A stretch of DNA of 64,000 nucleotides from Pseudarthrobacter sp. NBSH8 (GCF_014217545.1 NZ_CP043178.1:2480001-2544000), one strand, 5' to 3'; shown: positions 49,530-60,600, counted from the first letter of the stretch. Notes: generated from the letters alone by a model not told the origin. Numbers and translations are program-made.

Positions 49530-50504
49530 ATGGATTTTGTCTTCTGGATTATCCTCATTGTGCTGATCGTGGGCGTTGTGTGGTGGCTGCTGAACCGCAG
49601 CAACTCCTCGAGCACCGGCGGCTCGACGCCGATCCGGACGGACGGCGGGCTCGCTGGCGGAAGCGCAGCTGCCTCTGCGGAAGCCGCCGGCACAACGGGC
49701 ATCCCCAACGCTGCGGGCTTCGGCGCCGCTGAGCCGGCACCACCAACAACGGCGGATGATGCGCCCGAGCACTCCAGCACTCCAGAACACCAGGATGCCG
49801 CCGCCGGGCACCAAACCGGCCTTGAAGAAGTCGACGTTGAAAAGGACCCCAGCGATGGGCAGGACGCCGGTGTTGAACCCATCGCTGCCGGTTCCAGGGA
49901 CGCTGAAGCCGAGGATCCGGCCCGCCCGGAGGACGTATCAACGCAGGAACCTGGAATCCAGGAAGCCGGTAGCCAGGAGAGTGTGAGCCGGCAGGCAGAC
50001 GAAGCTGAGTGGGAAACCCAGTGGTCAGAGGCAAGTGCGCCAACCCAACCCGCGGCCAGCCGCAGGCCATCAGGCGACGCAGCCACCGCTATGGCAGATA
50101 TCCCGCTGTCCGAACTGCCAGCCGCCCAGGGCACCGGGCCTGAGCATCACCCGGAGTACACGGAGCCCCACGCGCCCACGCTGCCCGGCGCCGAAACGGC
50201 CGCTGCCGAAGCAGTTGAAACGGAATCCGCGGCCATGGAGCCCGCAGCGGTGGCGGACTCCGACGCTGCGGCGGAACCGACCGGGCATCTGGCCGCGGAT
50301 CAGCCCTATGGCGCCGGTTCCGCGTCGCCCGGCCCGGACGGCAGCGGCCCGGCGGATTTCGACGTCAAGGCCAGTGCCGGAACCATGGTCTATTACGAGG
50401 AGGGGCATCCTGACTATGAGCAGACGACAGCCGACGTCTGGTTTGAGTCGGCAGCCCATGCCGAAGCTGCTGGTTTCCGGGCTCCCCGACGCACCCGGAT
50501 CTGA
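49530..50504 (+). CDS. Membrane-anchored protein with acidic linker and conserved C-terminal motif
   Basis: 324 residues. An N-terminal helix (MDFVFWIILIVLIVGVVWWLLN) anchors it; about 240 residues of Ala/Glu/Pro/Ser-rich, acidic, low-complexity linker follow. The last ~50 residues are different in character: FDVKASAGTMVYYEEG, HPDYEQTTADVWFES, AAHAEAAGFRAPRR. This resembles a small actinobacterial C-terminal domain of the pattern Y-x-x-T-x-A-x-x-W-F-x-S-x-x-x-A-x-x-A-G-F/Y (annotated as a sunset domain in some records, from memory). ATG 49530 is chosen for GAAGGG seven bases before. The topology and long linker suggest a spacer protein at the envelope. Function unknown. Confidence 0.8.
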   Translation: MDFVFWIILIVLIVGVVWWLLNRSNSSSTGGSTPIRTDGGLAGGSAAASAEAAGTTGIPNAAGFGAAEPAPPTTADDAPEHSSTPEHQDAAAGHQTGLEEVDVEKDPSDGQDAGVEPIAAGSRDAEAEDPARPEDVSTQEPGIQEAGSQESVSRQADEAEWETQWSEASAPTQPAASRRPSGDAATAMADIPLSELPAAQGTGPEHHPEYTEPHAPTLPGAETAAAEAVETESAAMEPAAVADSDAAAEPTGHLAADQPYGAGSASPGPDGSGPADFDVKASAGTMVYYEEGHPDYEQTTADVWFESAAHAEAAGFRAPRRTRI

Positions 50505-51645
50505 CCAGGCGGGAGCGTTCTTTCGTACGTTCTCGGCGGCCAAGCCTCCTGCGGGCGCTTTCGCAATGATCCTGGCCCTGCTGCTGTCGGGCTGCACCGG
50601 GGACGGCACCGATGCTCCCACAGCCAGCATCACGGGAAGAGTGAGCGGACCCGGCACGGAAATCGGAACGGTCCCGGGAAAGACGACGCCGCCGGAGATT
50701 GTGGCGCGGCTCGATCTCCAGCTCGACATTCCCTGGGCCGCGGTATTCCTGCCGGACGGGACCGCCATCATCTCCGAGCGTGACTCAGCTCAGCTCAAGG
50801 CTGTCCGTGATGGCAGGGCGAGCACCATCGGCCAGGTTCCCGGCGTTGCGCCAGGCGGTGAGGGAGGACTTTTGGGCCTCGCACTCTCCCCCAATTTTGC
50901 GGCCGACAGATACCTTTACCTGTACTTCACTTCCGCGCAGGACAACCGGATCGCCCGGTTGAAGCTGACGGACCAGCCTGACGGATCCCTGGACCTTGGC
51001 GACCCCGAGGTGGTCTTTGCCGGAATCCCGAAGGCGTCCACGCACAACGGCGGCCGGATCCGGTTCGGCCCGGATGGGTTCCTGTACGTGGGTACTGGAG
51101 ACTCCCAGCGCCGGGAACAGCCGCAGGACCCGGACGCCCTGGGCGGGAAGATCCTGCGGCTGACGCCGGAGGGTGACCCCGCCCCCGGTAACCCTTTTGG
51201 CAATGCCGTCTACAGCCTGGGGCACCGAAACGTCCAGGGTCTGGCGTGGGACAGTTCCGGCCGGCTCTGGGCCAGCGAGTTCGGCCCGGACGTTAACGAC
51301 GAGCTCAACCTCATTGAGCCGGGCGCCAACTACGGGTGGCCCGCAGTGACCGGGGCGCCGCATCGGGAGGAGTACCGCGACGCAAAGGTGGTGTGGCCTT
51401 CGACGGCGGACTCCTCACCCAGCGGCCTGGAAATTGTCGGGTCGACCGCATACCTCGGCGCCCTGCGCGGCCAACGCCTCTGGACGGTGGCACTGTCCGG
51501 CGCGGAGGCAGGAGCACCTGTGGCCTATTTCACAGGCGAATACGGCAGGATCCGTGACGTCATCCGAACCCCCGACGGCGGCCTCTGGCTGCTCACCAAC
51601 AACAGAAACCCTGATTTTGTGCTGGTTCTGGCCCCTCCCGGGTGA
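50458..51645 (+). CDS. PQQ-dependent sugar dehydrogenase-like lipoprotein
   Basis: Six-bladed beta-propeller of the glucose/sorbosone dehydrogenase family, about 395 residues. The lipobox LALLLSGCTG near residue 46 makes it a lipoprotein. Blade motifs: LDIPWAAVFLPDGTAIISER, GEGGLLGLALSPNF, STHNGGRIRFGPDGFLYVGTGDS, YSLGHRNVQGLAWDSSGRLW, EFGPDVNDELNLIEPGANYGWP. ATG 50458 overlaps the preceding gene by 47 bases; the signal region is long (about 45 residues) and the start is uncertain. PQQ use is not proven; no PQQ synthesis genes are here. Confidence 0.87.
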   Translation: MPKLLVSGLPDAPGSDQAGAFFRTFSAAKPPAGAFAMILALLLSGCTGDGTDAPTASITGRVSGPGTEIGTVPGKTTPPEIVARLDLQLDIPWAAVFLPDGTAIISERDSAQLKAVRDGRASTIGQVPGVAPGGEGGLLGLALSPNFAADRYLYLYFTSAQDNRIARLKLTDQPDGSLDLGDPEVVFAGIPKASTHNGGRIRFGPDGFLYVGTGDSQRREQPQDPDALGGKILRLTPEGDPAPGNPFGNAVYSLGHRNVQGLAWDSSGRLWASEFGPDVNDELNLIEPGANYGWPAVTGAPHREEYRDAKVVWPSTADSSPSGLEIVGSTAYLGALRGQRLWTVALSGAEAGAPVAYFTGEYGRIRDVIRTPDGGLWLLTNNRNPDFVLVLAPPG

Positions 51646-51760
51646 GCCTGCTGGCCCCAGCAGCTTCGATTTCACATGGCCCGAAAGTTCGTGTAGAGTT
51701 TCATGTCGTTGCGGAGATCAACCGGGAAAGAAAAAGCCGGAAGATCATCACATAAGAGAT

Positions 51761-51833
51761 GCACCTCTAGCTCAATTGGCAGAGCAATTGACTCTTAATC
51801 AATGGGTTCCGGGTTCAAGTCCCGGGGGGTGCA
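51761..51833 (+). tRNA. tRNA-Lys (CTT anticodon)
   Basis: Acceptor GCACCTC pairs with GGGGTGC (one wobble), anticodon loop GACTCTTAATC with CTT, T arm GGTTCAAGTCC, CCA encoded (51834-51836). The 115 bases before it hold no gene. A terminator follows immediately. Confidence 0.97.
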
Positions 51834-51840
51834 CCAAGGA

Positions 51841-51885
51841 AAAAACAGCTCCTGGCACGCGGAAACGCGGCCAGGAGCTGTTTTT
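51841..51885. terminator. Terminator after tRNA-Lys
   Basis: Fifteen-base arms (51841-51855 and 51871-51885) with A-run at the left and T-run at the right, so it works on both strands. The loop carries a second small GCG/CGC pairing. Confidence 0.9.
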
Positions 51886-52003
51886 GTTTGTGGCGGAAGA
51901 TCAGCTTGTGCTGACAGGACTACATCGGCAAAAACCGGCACCACCACTGCAAAACTTCGAGGCGGCGATACCGGCGGGGTCCTTTTCCGAACTCCGGGGA
52001 TTG

Positions 52004-52468
52004 CTAGCCGAGCGGGGAACCGTCAATCAGGGCGCGCGTTGACGGCGAGGCGAACTGGCTGGCCAATTCCCGGACCACGGCCTGGAGCTCCTGCCGCAGG
52101 GCGTCGGGATCAATCGTTGCGGCGGCGAGTACGGAGCGTTCCATCTCAACTGCTGCGGCTGCGGCTTCCCGTCCGCTGTCGGTGAGGGACACCACCTGGC
52201 TGCGGCGGTCCGAGGTGCTGCGGACGCGGGCAATGTGGCCGTGAGACTCCAACCGACTCAACGTCTTACCCATGGTCTGGGCCTGAACGCGCACATATTG
52301 GGCGAGTTGGGCCTGTGTCATCGGCCCTTGTGCTGAGAGGACTTCGATAGCGATCACGCCGGCGTGCGTCAGTCCGATGGCGCTTAGCTTTTCGTTCCAG
52401 GAATGTTCAACGAGGCGTGCCGCAGTGGACAATAGGCGCCCAGTGGGCCAGCGATCCATGTCAGGCAT
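52004..52468 (-). CDS. MarR-family transcriptional regulator
   Basis: 154 residues, winged helix-turn-helix: LTHAGVIAIEVLSAQGPMTQ, AQLAQYVRVQAQTMGKTLSRLE (recognition helix), HIARVRSTSDRRSQVVSLTD (wing). Divergent from bcp by 86 bases. On the minus strand a TATACT -10 box (52476-52481) lies seven bases before the ATG, so the mRNA is probably leaderless. Ligand unknown; a redox role is suggested only by the peroxidase neighbour and no Cys is present. Confidence 0.92.
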   Translation of the reverse strand: MPDMDRWPTGRLLSTAARLVEHSWNEKLSAIGLTHAGVIAIEVLSAQGPMTQAQLAQYVRVQAQTMGKTLSRLESHGHIARVRSTSDRRSQVVSLTDSGREAAAAAVEMERSVLAAATIDPDALRQELQAVVRELASQFASPSTRALIDGSPLG

Positions 52469-52475
52469 ACGAGCA

Positions 52476-52519
52476 AGTATAGCTAAGGCTGGTTAGTACC
52501 GGCCCTGGATGCTTACTAA
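52476..52519. promoter_or_regulatory. MarR/bcp divergent control region
   Basis: Contains the MarR-gene -10 box TATACT on the minus strand (52476-52481), the inverted repeat CTAA-N6-TTAG (52483-52496), and a wider TTAGTA-N15-TACTAA (52493-52498 and 52514-52519). Such A/T-rich inverted repeats next to a MarR gene are typical autoregulatory sites. Binding is inferred. Confidence 0.45.
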
Positions 52520-52554
52520 AATGGTGTGTTCCGCCTGCAACGAGGAGATTAATA

Positions 52555-53028
52555 GTGGCTGACAGACTCTTGACCGGTGATTTAGCGCCCGGCTTCACCC
52601 TGAAGGACTCGTCCGGCAAGGACGTCAGTCTTGCTTCGCGTCACGGCGGCAGCACCATCGTCTATTTCTACCCCGCCGCCGCGACACCAGGCTGCACCAA
52701 GGAGGCCTGCGATTTCCGCGACAGCCTCGCGACCTTCACATCGTCCGGCTATCGGATCCTGGGCGTCTCCCCCGATTCTGTGAATAAGCTTGCTGCCTTT
52801 GCCGCCAAAGAGGACCTGAGCTTTCCGTTGCTTTCGGATGAGGACCACGCCGTCGCCGAGGCCTATGGCGCATGGGGCGAGAAGAAGAACTACGGACGGA
52901 CCTATGAGGGACTGATCCGCAGCACCGTGGTGATCGACCCCGACGGCAAGGTGGCATTGGCCCAGTACAACGTCCGGGCCACCGGACACGTGGCGAAACT
53001 GCGCCGCGACCTCAAACTGGACTCCTAA
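52555..53028 (+). CDS. bcp: Thioredoxin-dependent thiol peroxidase (Bcp/PrxQ)
   Basis: 157-residue peroxiredoxin that reduces hydrogen peroxide and organic peroxides. YFYPAAATPGCTKEACDFRD holds the peroxidatic Cys and, five residues on, the resolving Cys, as in the PrxQ class. GTG start with GAGGAG upstream (ACGAGGAGATTAATA-GTG). Divergent from a MarR regulator that may control it. Confidence 0.96.
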   Translation: MADRLLTGDLAPGFTLKDSSGKDVSLASRHGGSTIVYFYPAAATPGCTKEACDFRDSLATFTSSGYRILGVSPDSVNKLAAFAAKEDLSFPLLSDEDHAVAEAYGAWGEKKNYGRTYEGLIRSTVVIDPDGKVALAQYNVRATGHVAKLRRDLKLDS

Positions 53029-53184
53029 CGCATTGCGCCTGACGGGGCGCCGGTTCCGGCGTAAAGGATCCGGCTGACCGGACCCGCGCTTGCCCACGGC
53101 TACAATGGAAACTGGCATCCGCCGTCGTACGTTTTATCCGTTGGCCAGATGGCCAAGGTCAAGACACATGGCGGCAACTGCCAA

Positions 53185-53266
53185 GCGCGAGTGGTGAAAT
53201 TGGCAGACACGCAGGATTTAGGTTCCTGTGCCTTCGGGCGTGGGGGTTCAAGTCCCCCCTTGCGCA
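53185..53266 (+). tRNA. tRNA-Leu (TAG anticodon)
   Basis: 82-base class II tRNA with a long variable arm (TGCCTTCGGGCG). Acceptor GCGCGAG pairs with CTTGCGC (one wobble), anticodon loop GATTTAGGTT with TAG, T arm GGTTCAAGTCC. CCA not encoded. A terminator follows after eight bases. Confidence 0.97.
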
Positions 53267-53274
53267 CACATACA

Positions 53275-53308
53275 CAGAGATCCCAGGCCCGCAGGCCTGG
53301 GATCTCTG
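53275..53308. terminator. Terminator after tRNA-Leu
   Basis: Perfect 15-base arms (53275-53289 and 53294-53308) with a four-base loop, then TCGTTT. The 225 bases from here to the fasciclin gene hold no other gene; I see only Cys/Arg-poor unordered sequence and the AGGAG ribosome site at its end. Confidence 0.9.
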
Positions 53309-53533
53309 TCGTTTAACTGCCCAGCCACCGTGTTCTCCTGGGCTTTTTCTCCGGGCTGGCCACGAATCTAAAAAACTCTTGGCAATCCACCCATCCGCTT
53401 CCGCGCTTCGGCCGAATACCCATTGAGACACCAGCCAAAGGCAGGTGCCAACAGTCGGAAAAGGTCACGCAGCAGGCACAACGTCTGCGGCAGGCAAGAA
53501 ATCGGCAGAAACCAAAAAACAAGGAGAATCGAA

Positions 53534-54205
53534 ATGCAGTCATTCAAGCGCACATCCTTCACCGTCGCAGGCGTTGCAGCTGCAGCCCTGATGAGCCTCA
53601 CCGCCTGCGGTGGAGCCGCAACAACAACCCCGAGCTCCTCCGCTCCGGCCGCTGCACCGTCCGCATCCAGCAATGCTTCATCACCGTCCGCCAGCGCTGC
53701 TGCCATGGATCCGGCTGCAAACCTCGTTGGCGCAGGCTGCGCCGGCTACGCGGAGAAGGTCCCCACCGGTGCGGGCTCGGTTGCCGGGATGGCCCTTGAC
53801 CCGGTAGCGGTCGCGGCATCCAACAACCCCATCCTGACCACCCTGACAGCTGCTGTTTCCGGCAAGCTGAACCCCAAGGTTGACCTGGTTGACACCCTTA
53901 ACGGCGGCGAGTTCACGGTCTTCGCTCCGGTAGATGACGCCTTCGCCAAGATCGATGCCGCCACCATCGAAACGCTCAAGACCGACGACGCCCTGCTGAG
54001 CAAGATCCTGACCTACCACGTGGTCCCCGGCCAGATCACCCCGGACAAGATCGCCGGCACACACGCCACGGTCCAGGGCGGATCAGTCACCGTGACCGGC
54101 AGCAAGGATGCCCTCATGGTTGACGGCGCCAGCGTAATCTGCGGCGGAGTCCAGACCAAGAACGCCACCGTTTACCTGATCGACTCGGTGCTGATGCCCA
54201 AGTAG
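53534..54205 (+). CDS. Fasciclin (FAS1)-domain lipoprotein
   Basis: 223 residues. Signal peptide with lipobox SLTACGG, a Ser/Ala/Pro-rich spacer, then one FAS1 domain: [49 protein letters not shown] and the ending [11 protein letters not shown]. This is the layout of the MPT70/MPT83 secreted antigens of mycobacteria and other actinobacterial adhesion-type lipoproteins. ATG 53534 has AGGAG upstream. No co-operonic genes. Confidence 0.94.
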   Translation: MQSFKRTSFTVAGVAAAALMSLTACGGAATTTPSSSAPAAAPSASSNASSPSASAAAMDPAANLVGAGCAGYAEKVPTGAGSVAGMALDPVAVAASNNPILTTLTAAVSGKLNPKVDLVDTLNGGEFTVFAPVDDAFAKIDAATIETLKTDDALLSKILTYHVVPGQITPDKIAGTHATVQGGSVTVTGSKDALMVDGASVICGGVQTKNATVYLIDSVLMPK

Positions 54206-54218
54206 TCCGCTTTCAAAC

Positions 54219-54252
54219 CCAGAGGCCTGTTCCCGCCGGAACAGGCCTCTGG
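54219..54252 (+). terminator. Terminator after the fasciclin gene
   Basis: Fifteen-base arms (54219-54233 and 54238-54252) around CGCC, 13 bases past the stop; no T-run follows. Confidence 0.78.
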
Positions 54253-54347
54253 CGTGTGCCCAGGGAGCACGGAGGTCTGTCAACTAGACTGTGTCCTTGG
54301 CCCGCAGTCGGCGGCGCCCGCCAGAAGCAGCCAGAGGTGATAGACGA

Positions 54348-56021
54348 GTGCCCAGCAGTACTTCGCGGCGAACGGTCATCAAGACCGGGGCCGTTTTTAT
54401 GGCGTTAAGCCTGACATCCTGTACCGGCATCCCGTCGCCGTCAGCAACACCCACATCACCTTCAACGGCTCCCGCCGGCGTTGAGCCCACCGAAACCTTC
54501 ACATTCGGCACGGCGTCCCAGCCGCTTGGCCTCGACCCTGCGCTCTCAAGCGACGTGGAAAGCTACCGGATCACGCGGCAGATCCTCGAAGGCCTGGTGG
54601 GCGTGGACCAGACCACCGGGAAACCCACGCCGCTGCTGGCGACGGAATGGTCCGAAGAAGACGAAGGCCGCTCTTACACGTTCAAACTCCGCAGCGGCGT
54701 CTCGTTCCAGGACGGCACGCCCTTCAATGCCGACGCCGTGTGCGCCAACTTCAACCGCTGGTTCGCCTTCTCCCCGGATTTGCGGCGGCAGGCGCCGGGA
54801 AGCTCGTTCAAGAGCGTGTTCAAGGCACATTCCGACGATGCTGCGCTGTCCATTTTCAAGAGCTGCACGGCCCTGTCCGCTGACACTGTCCGGATCGACC
54901 TGACCCAGCGCTTCACCGCGTTCCTCCAGGCGCTCACCCTGCCGGCGTTCGCTATCGCGTCCCCGACCGCCCTGGCCGCGGGCACAGCGGATGTCCTGGA
55001 CCAGACCCGTGGCGGAAACCCGGTCTCCAGGTTCGCCACCAACCCTGTGGGAACCGGGCCATTCAGCCTGGCCGCCTGGGAAGAGGCGAGTGTCCGGCTC
55101 GTCAGCCATAAAGGCTACTGGGGTGACCGCGGGCAGATCTCCACCATCAATTTCGTCACGTACGACCACCCCCAGACGAGGCTTCAGGCCCTCCTGGACG
55201 GCAAGATCGACGGCTACGACGCCGTCACGGTGGGCAATTTCGATCAGCTGGTCAAGCGGGGCATGCAGATTGTCCAGCGGGATCCGTTCTCGGTGATGTA
55301 CCTGGGCATCAACCAGGAAATTCCGGTGCTGCAGAACGAAAAGGTCCGGCAGGCCATTGAGCTGGCCATCGACAAGGAAACCCTGATCCGCAAGTTCTTC
55401 ATCGACAACACGGCCAAAGCATCACAGTTCGTTCCACCCAAGATCAGCGGTTTCAATAACGATGCTCCCGCGCTGGGCCACGATCCGGTCAAAGCCAAGG
55501 CCTACCTGGCCGAAGCCGGCTACATCGGGGAAGAGATCAGGTTCTACTACCCGCTCAATGCCACCCGCCCCTATCTGCCGACGCCGGAGAAAATCTACGC
55601 CGAAATCAGCCGGCAACTGACCGCCGTCGGGCTCAACATCAAACCTGTTCCGGTGGACTGGTCCGAGGGCTATCTCCAGAAAGTGCAGTCACCCGGGGAC
55701 CACGGGCTCCACCTGCTGGGCTGGAACGGCGCGTATGCGGACGCCGATAACTTTGTGGGCCCGCTGTTCGGCGAAAAGAACGGCGAATTCGGCTACCAGG
55801 ACCCGCAGGTCTTTTCCAAGATCAACCGCGCCCGCGGCCTCCCTGCGGGCAAGGAACGCGACGAGCAATACCACACCATCAACGCCCAGATCGCGGCCAC
55901 GGTGCCGGCCGTTCCCATCGCCTTCCCCATCTCGGCTCTGGCACTCTCGGACCGCGTCAGCATCTACCCGGCGTCCCCGGTCCTGAACGAAGTTTTCACA
56001 AAGGTAGAGCTAAAGTCTTGA
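54348..56021 (+). CDS. Family 5 (DppA/OppA-like) substrate-binding lipoprotein
   Basis: 557 residues. N-terminus [22 protein letters not shown] combines a twin-arginine-like SRRTVIK motif with a lipobox, so Tat export with lipidation is likely. The periplasmic-binding type 2 fold is seen in [52 protein letters not shown] and [16 protein letters not shown]. It probably binds a peptide or similar solute. GTG 54348 chosen for AGAGGTG about eight bases before; a TTG-type start at 54291 is possible. No ABC permease or ATPase genes are adjacent, so it is an orphan binding protein. Confidence 0.92.
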   Translation: MPSSTSRRTVIKTGAVFMALSLTSCTGIPSPSATPTSPSTAPAGVEPTETFTFGTASQPLGLDPALSSDVESYRITRQILEGLVGVDQTTGKPTPLLATEWSEEDEGRSYTFKLRSGVSFQDGTPFNADAVCANFNRWFAFSPDLRRQAPGSSFKSVFKAHSDDAALSIFKSCTALSADTVRIDLTQRFTAFLQALTLPAFAIASPTALAAGTADVLDQTRGGNPVSRFATNPVGTGPFSLAAWEEASVRLVSHKGYWGDRGQISTINFVTYDHPQTRLQALLDGKIDGYDAVTVGNFDQLVKRGMQIVQRDPFSVMYLGINQEIPVLQNEKVRQAIELAIDKETLIRKFFIDNTAKASQFVPPKISGFNNDAPALGHDPVKAKAYLAEAGYIGEEIRFYYPLNATRPYLPTPEKIYAEISRQLTAVGLNIKPVPVDWSEGYLQKVQSPGDHGLHLLGWNGAYADADNFVGPLFGEKNGEFGYQDPQVFSKINRARGLPAGKERDEQYHTINAQIAATVPAVPIAFPISALALSDRVSIYPASPVLNEVFTKVELKS

Positions 56022-56100
56022 CGGTCCGGCCCAATTTCAGTATGCGGGCCGCCCGGGGATATTCTTTGACAGCCAGAGCCGCTGCTATCGGAGACTGATT

Positions 56101-57603
56101 GTGACCTTCATATCCAAGACCCAACATGCCGACGTCGTACTGATTGGCGGCGGCATCATGAGCGCCACGCTCGGGGCGTTCATCAAGCAGCTTGAACCGA
56201 ACTGGACCATCTCCCTGTTCGAACGCCTGGATCAGCCCGGGCTGGAAAGCTCCGACCCCTGGAACAACGCCGGAACCGGCCATGCCGCCCTGTGCGAACT
56301 CAACTACTCCCCCGCAGCCAAAGACGGCTCGGTGGACCCTGCCAAGGCACTGCTCATCAACGAACAGTTCCAGCTGTCCCGCCAGTTCTGGTCCCATTTT
56401 GTGGACGAATCCCTGATCGGTTCGCCCAAGGGCTTTATCAACACCGTCCCGCACATGAGCTTTGTGATCGGCGAGAACAACACCAAGTTCCTCAAGACCC
56501 GCTACGAGGCACTCAAGCCCCACACTCTGTTCCGCAGCATGGAGTACTCCGAGGACCACGCTCAGATCGCTAAATGGGCGCCGCTGATCGTCAAGGGCCG
56601 GGACCCTAAGCAGAACATCGCCGCCACGCGCGCAGCCGAGGGGACCGACGTCGACTTCGGGGCACTGACCCGCGAGCTCACCACCTACCTCGGGAACAAC
56701 GGCGTCGAAATCAATTACGGCCATGACGTCAGTGGCATCTCCAAAGCGACCGACGGCGGCTGGGACCTTTCGATCAAGCACCCGGCTTCCGGGGAACACG
56801 GCAAGATCCACGCCAAGTTTGTGTTCGTGGGCGCAGGCGGCGGCGCACTGCACCTCCTCCAGGCCTCCGGCATCCCGGAGAGCAAGGGCTTCGGCGGTTT
56901 CCCCGTGTCCGGCCAGTTCTTCCGCTGCACCGACGAGAAACTCGCCGCCCAGCACAGCGCCAAAGTATATGGTCAGGCCTCGGTGGGGGCCCCGCCCATG
57001 TCAGTCCCGCACCTGGACACCCGCTACGTGGACGGGAAGCGTTCACTGCTGTTTGGCCCTTACGCCGGCTTCTCCACGAACTTCCTGAAAAACGGCTCGT
57101 ACCTTGACCTGCCGCTGTCCATCCGGCCCGGCAACATCATCCCGATGCTTGCTGTGGCCAAGGACAACATGGACCTCACGGCCTACCTCATTAAAGAGGT
57201 GGCCAAGCGCCACGGCGACAAGGTCGAGGCCCTGCGCGAGTACTACCCCGAGGCCAAGGACGGCGACTGGGAGCTGATCACCGCAGGCCAGCGCGTACAG
57301 ATCATCAAGAAGGACCCGAAGCGGGGCGGCGTGCTGCAGTTCGGTACCGAGGTCATCGCCGGCCGAGACGGCACCATCGGCGCGCTGCTGGGTGCGTCGC
57401 CAGGCGCCTCCACGGCCGTTCCCATCATGATTGAACTGCTGCAGAAATCCTTCCCCAAGAACTTCAAGGGCTGGCAGGGCAAGCTCAAGGACATGATGCC
57501 GGGCTACGGCGTGAAGCTGGATGAGAATCCGGATCTTGCCGCAGAGCTCGAGGCGGCAACGGCCAAGGCATTGCAGCTCGAGGGCGTTTCCGCCAACCAC
57601 TGA
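56101..57603 (+). CDS. mqo: Malate:quinone oxidoreductase
   Basis: FAD-dependent membrane-associated enzyme that oxidises malate to oxaloacetate and passes electrons to quinone; 500 residues. FAD loop [76 protein letters not shown], and C-terminal [19 protein letters not shown]. The start is GTG 56101. Common in actinobacteria as partner or substitute for NAD malate dehydrogenase. Confidence 0.97.
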   Translation: MTFISKTQHADVVLIGGGIMSATLGAFIKQLEPNWTISLFERLDQPGLESSDPWNNAGTGHAALCELNYSPAAKDGSVDPAKALLINEQFQLSRQFWSHFVDESLIGSPKGFINTVPHMSFVIGENNTKFLKTRYEALKPHTLFRSMEYSEDHAQIAKWAPLIVKGRDPKQNIAATRAAEGTDVDFGALTRELTTYLGNNGVEINYGHDVSGISKATDGGWDLSIKHPASGEHGKIHAKFVFVGAGGGALHLLQASGIPESKGFGGFPVSGQFFRCTDEKLAAQHSAKVYGQASVGAPPMSVPHLDTRYVDGKRSLLFGPYAGFSTNFLKNGSYLDLPLSIRPGNIIPMLAVAKDNMDLTAYLIKEVAKRHGDKVEALREYYPEAKDGDWELITAGQRVQIIKKDPKRGGVLQFGTEVIAGRDGTIGALLGASPGASTAVPIMIELLQKSFPKNFKGWQGKLKDMMPGYGVKLDENPDLAAELEAATAKALQLEGVSANH

Positions 57604-57685
57604 TGCAGGCTGTCCGGCGGGCGTGAAGACCTGGCTGGACGGTCTGGTCCTCAGGAGTCCGTCAACCCCACAGGAGAGACCCGCG

Positions 57686-60600
57686 ATGTTCCGGCTGGCA
57701 CAACTTTCATTGGCAAACCGGGCGCTGATCGCGCTGGTCACCGTCTTCGCGACGGTGTTCGGCGTGATCACCATGTCATCGCTGAAACAGGAACTCATCC
57801 CCTCCATTGAGTTCCCGCAGATAACCGTCCTCTCCGCAATGCCCGGCGCGTCACCCGAAGTGGTGGACAAGCAGGTCAGCGCACCGCTGGAAACCGCCTT
57901 GAACGGCGTCGAGGGCCTGGAGTCCACGTCCTCGACGTCGCGCAACGGCGTCTCGCAGATCTCAATGGTGTTCACCTACGGAACAAACCTCGACCGCGCC
58001 CGCAACCAGATTGACCGGGCCATCTCAAACGCCAAGCGTTCCCTGCCGGAGGAGGTGCAGCCACAGGCCATCGCCGGCAGCATCAGCGACTTCCCCATTG
58101 TGTTCCTGGCCGTGTCCTCGGACAAGCCGCTGAGCGAACTGAACGCTGACCTGGCGCGCCTGACCGTTCCCCGGCTCCAGAAGATCGACGGCGTCCGCGG
58201 AGCCGACGTGACCGGTGGCGCCACCCAGCACATCGAGATCCTTCCCCGGCCCGAGGCGCTGGCCGCCAAAGGCGCCACGATCGAGTCCATCCGGAACGCC
58301 CTCTCCAACAACGGCGCGCTGATCCCGGTCGGGACCATCCAGGAGCAGGGCAAAACGCTCTCCCTCCAGATCGGCAGCCCGGTGGATTCCCTGGACGCCA
58401 TCACGGCGTTGCCCCTGGGCGGGGCCAAGGATGCCGCAACGATCGGCACGGTGGCCGACGTCAGCCTGCAGGACAACGAGCGGACCTCTATCACCCGGAC
58501 CAACGGCCAGGAAACACTCGCGGTGTCTGTGACCAAGAAGCCCGAGGGAGACACGGTGGGAATCTCTCACGCCGTGAACGACTCGTTGGCGGCCCTCGAG
58601 GCCGAACTGGGGTCCAATGCAAAGTTCACTGCAGTGTTTGACCAGGCCCCGTTCATCGAGAAGTCCATCAAGGATCTCACCACCGAGGGCCTGCTTGGGC
58701 TGGGCTTCGCCGTCGCCGTCATCCTTCTCTTCCTGATGTCAGCCCGCTCCACCCTTGTTACCGCGGTGTCGATTCCGCTCTCGCTGCTGGTCACCTTCAT
58801 TGGCCTCTCCGCGACCGGTTATTCGCTGAACATCCTGACCCTGGGCGCGCTCACTATTGCGATCGGCCGGGTGGTGGACGACTCGATTGTGGTGATCGAA
58901 AACATCAAACGCCACCTCAGCTACGGGGAGGAGAAAGTCACCGCGATCCTCACCGCCATCCGTGAGGTGGCCGGCGCCATCACCGCCTCCACTTTGACCA
59001 CCGTGGCCGTCTTCCTGCCCATTGCATTTGTGGGTGAGCTCGCCGGCGAACTCTTCCGGCCATTCGCCCTGACCGTCACTATGGCGCTGCTGGCATCCCT
59101 GCTGGTATCACTGACGATCGTTCCGGTCCTGGCCTACTGGTTCCTCAAGAGCCCCGCCGGTTCCGCAACAGGTTCGCCTGCTGCCCGCGAAGCTGCTGCC
59201 CGTGCTGCCGACGCCGCCCGTGCCCACGCCCAGGAGGCGGAACAAAAGAGCCGGTTGCAGCGCGCGTACCTGCCCGTGCTCAGCAAGACCCAGAAGCATC
59301 CGGTGGTGACGCTGGTCGCCGCCGTCCTGGTCCTCGGCGCCACTGCTGCCATGACGCCGCTGCTTGCCACCAACCTCCTCGGCGATTCCGGCCAGAACAG
59401 CATGACGGTCCGGCAGGTGATGCCCGCTGGCACAAGCCTGGCCGACACCAGCGCAGCCGCGGTCAAGGTCGAGGACGTCCTTCGGGGCATCGAGAGTGTC
59501 AGGAATGTGCAGGTCACCTCAGGCAACGCACAGGCCGGTTTTGCCGCCCTGACGTCCTCCGGCTCCGCCAACTCCACGTTCACCGTGGTGACGGATGAGA
59601 AGGCGAACCAGGCAAGGCTGCAGGAAACCGTCCGGACTGAGGTAGGCAAGGTGGCAGGTTCCGGGAAGATCACGGTCGGCTCCCAGCAGGGTGGCTTCGG
59701 GACGTCCTCCACAGTGGACATCACCATCAAGGCTGCAACATCCGAGGATCTCCGCACAGCCAGCGAGGCCATGGTGGATGCAATGACCGGCGTGCCGGAA
59801 ACCAGCGAGGTGTCAACCAACCTGGCGGCCAGCCAGCCGGTGGTCCAGGTCAAGGTTGACCGGGCCAAGACCGCGGCAGCCGGACTGAACGAAGAACAGG
59901 TAGCCGGCGTCCTGGCTGCCACCATCAGCCCAATCCCCGCCGGTACGGTCCGGATCGACACCAACGACTTTCCGGTGCAGATCGGCAAAGGCACCAGGTT
60001 CACCAGCATTGACGCCGTGCGCAACATCGCGCTCCCCGCCGCGGGCGCACCGGTGACCCTGGGCAGCATCGCATCCGTCGAACAGGTGGACGTGCCGGTC
60101 TCCATTACCGCCAGCAACGGCCAGCGGACCGCCAAAGTGTCAGTCACGCCGTCGGGCTCCAATCTTGGCGCAGTGAACGCGGAGGTGCAGAAGCGCCTCA
60201 CGGACGTCAGCCTGCCCGCCGGCGTCACCGCCGAACTCGGCGGCGCCACCACCCAGCAGGCCGAGTCCTTCCAGCAGCTGGGCCTGGCGCTCCTGGCGGC
60301 GATCGCAATTGTCTACGTCATCATGGTGGCCACTTTCAAGTCGCTGATCCAGCCGCTGATCCTGCTGGTTTCCGTTCCCTTTGCCGCCACCGGAGCCGTC
60401 GCCCTGCTCCTGGCCACGGGCGTTCCGCTGGGCCTGCCGTCGCTGATCGGCATGCTGATGCTGGTGGGCATTGTGGTCACCAACGCCATTGTGCTCATCG
60501 ACCTCATCAACCAGTACCGGCAGCCACGGGACGGCCGCGCCGGGATGAGCGTGGCGGACGCAATTACCCATGGCGCGAGGCAGCGCCTCCGCCCCATCCT

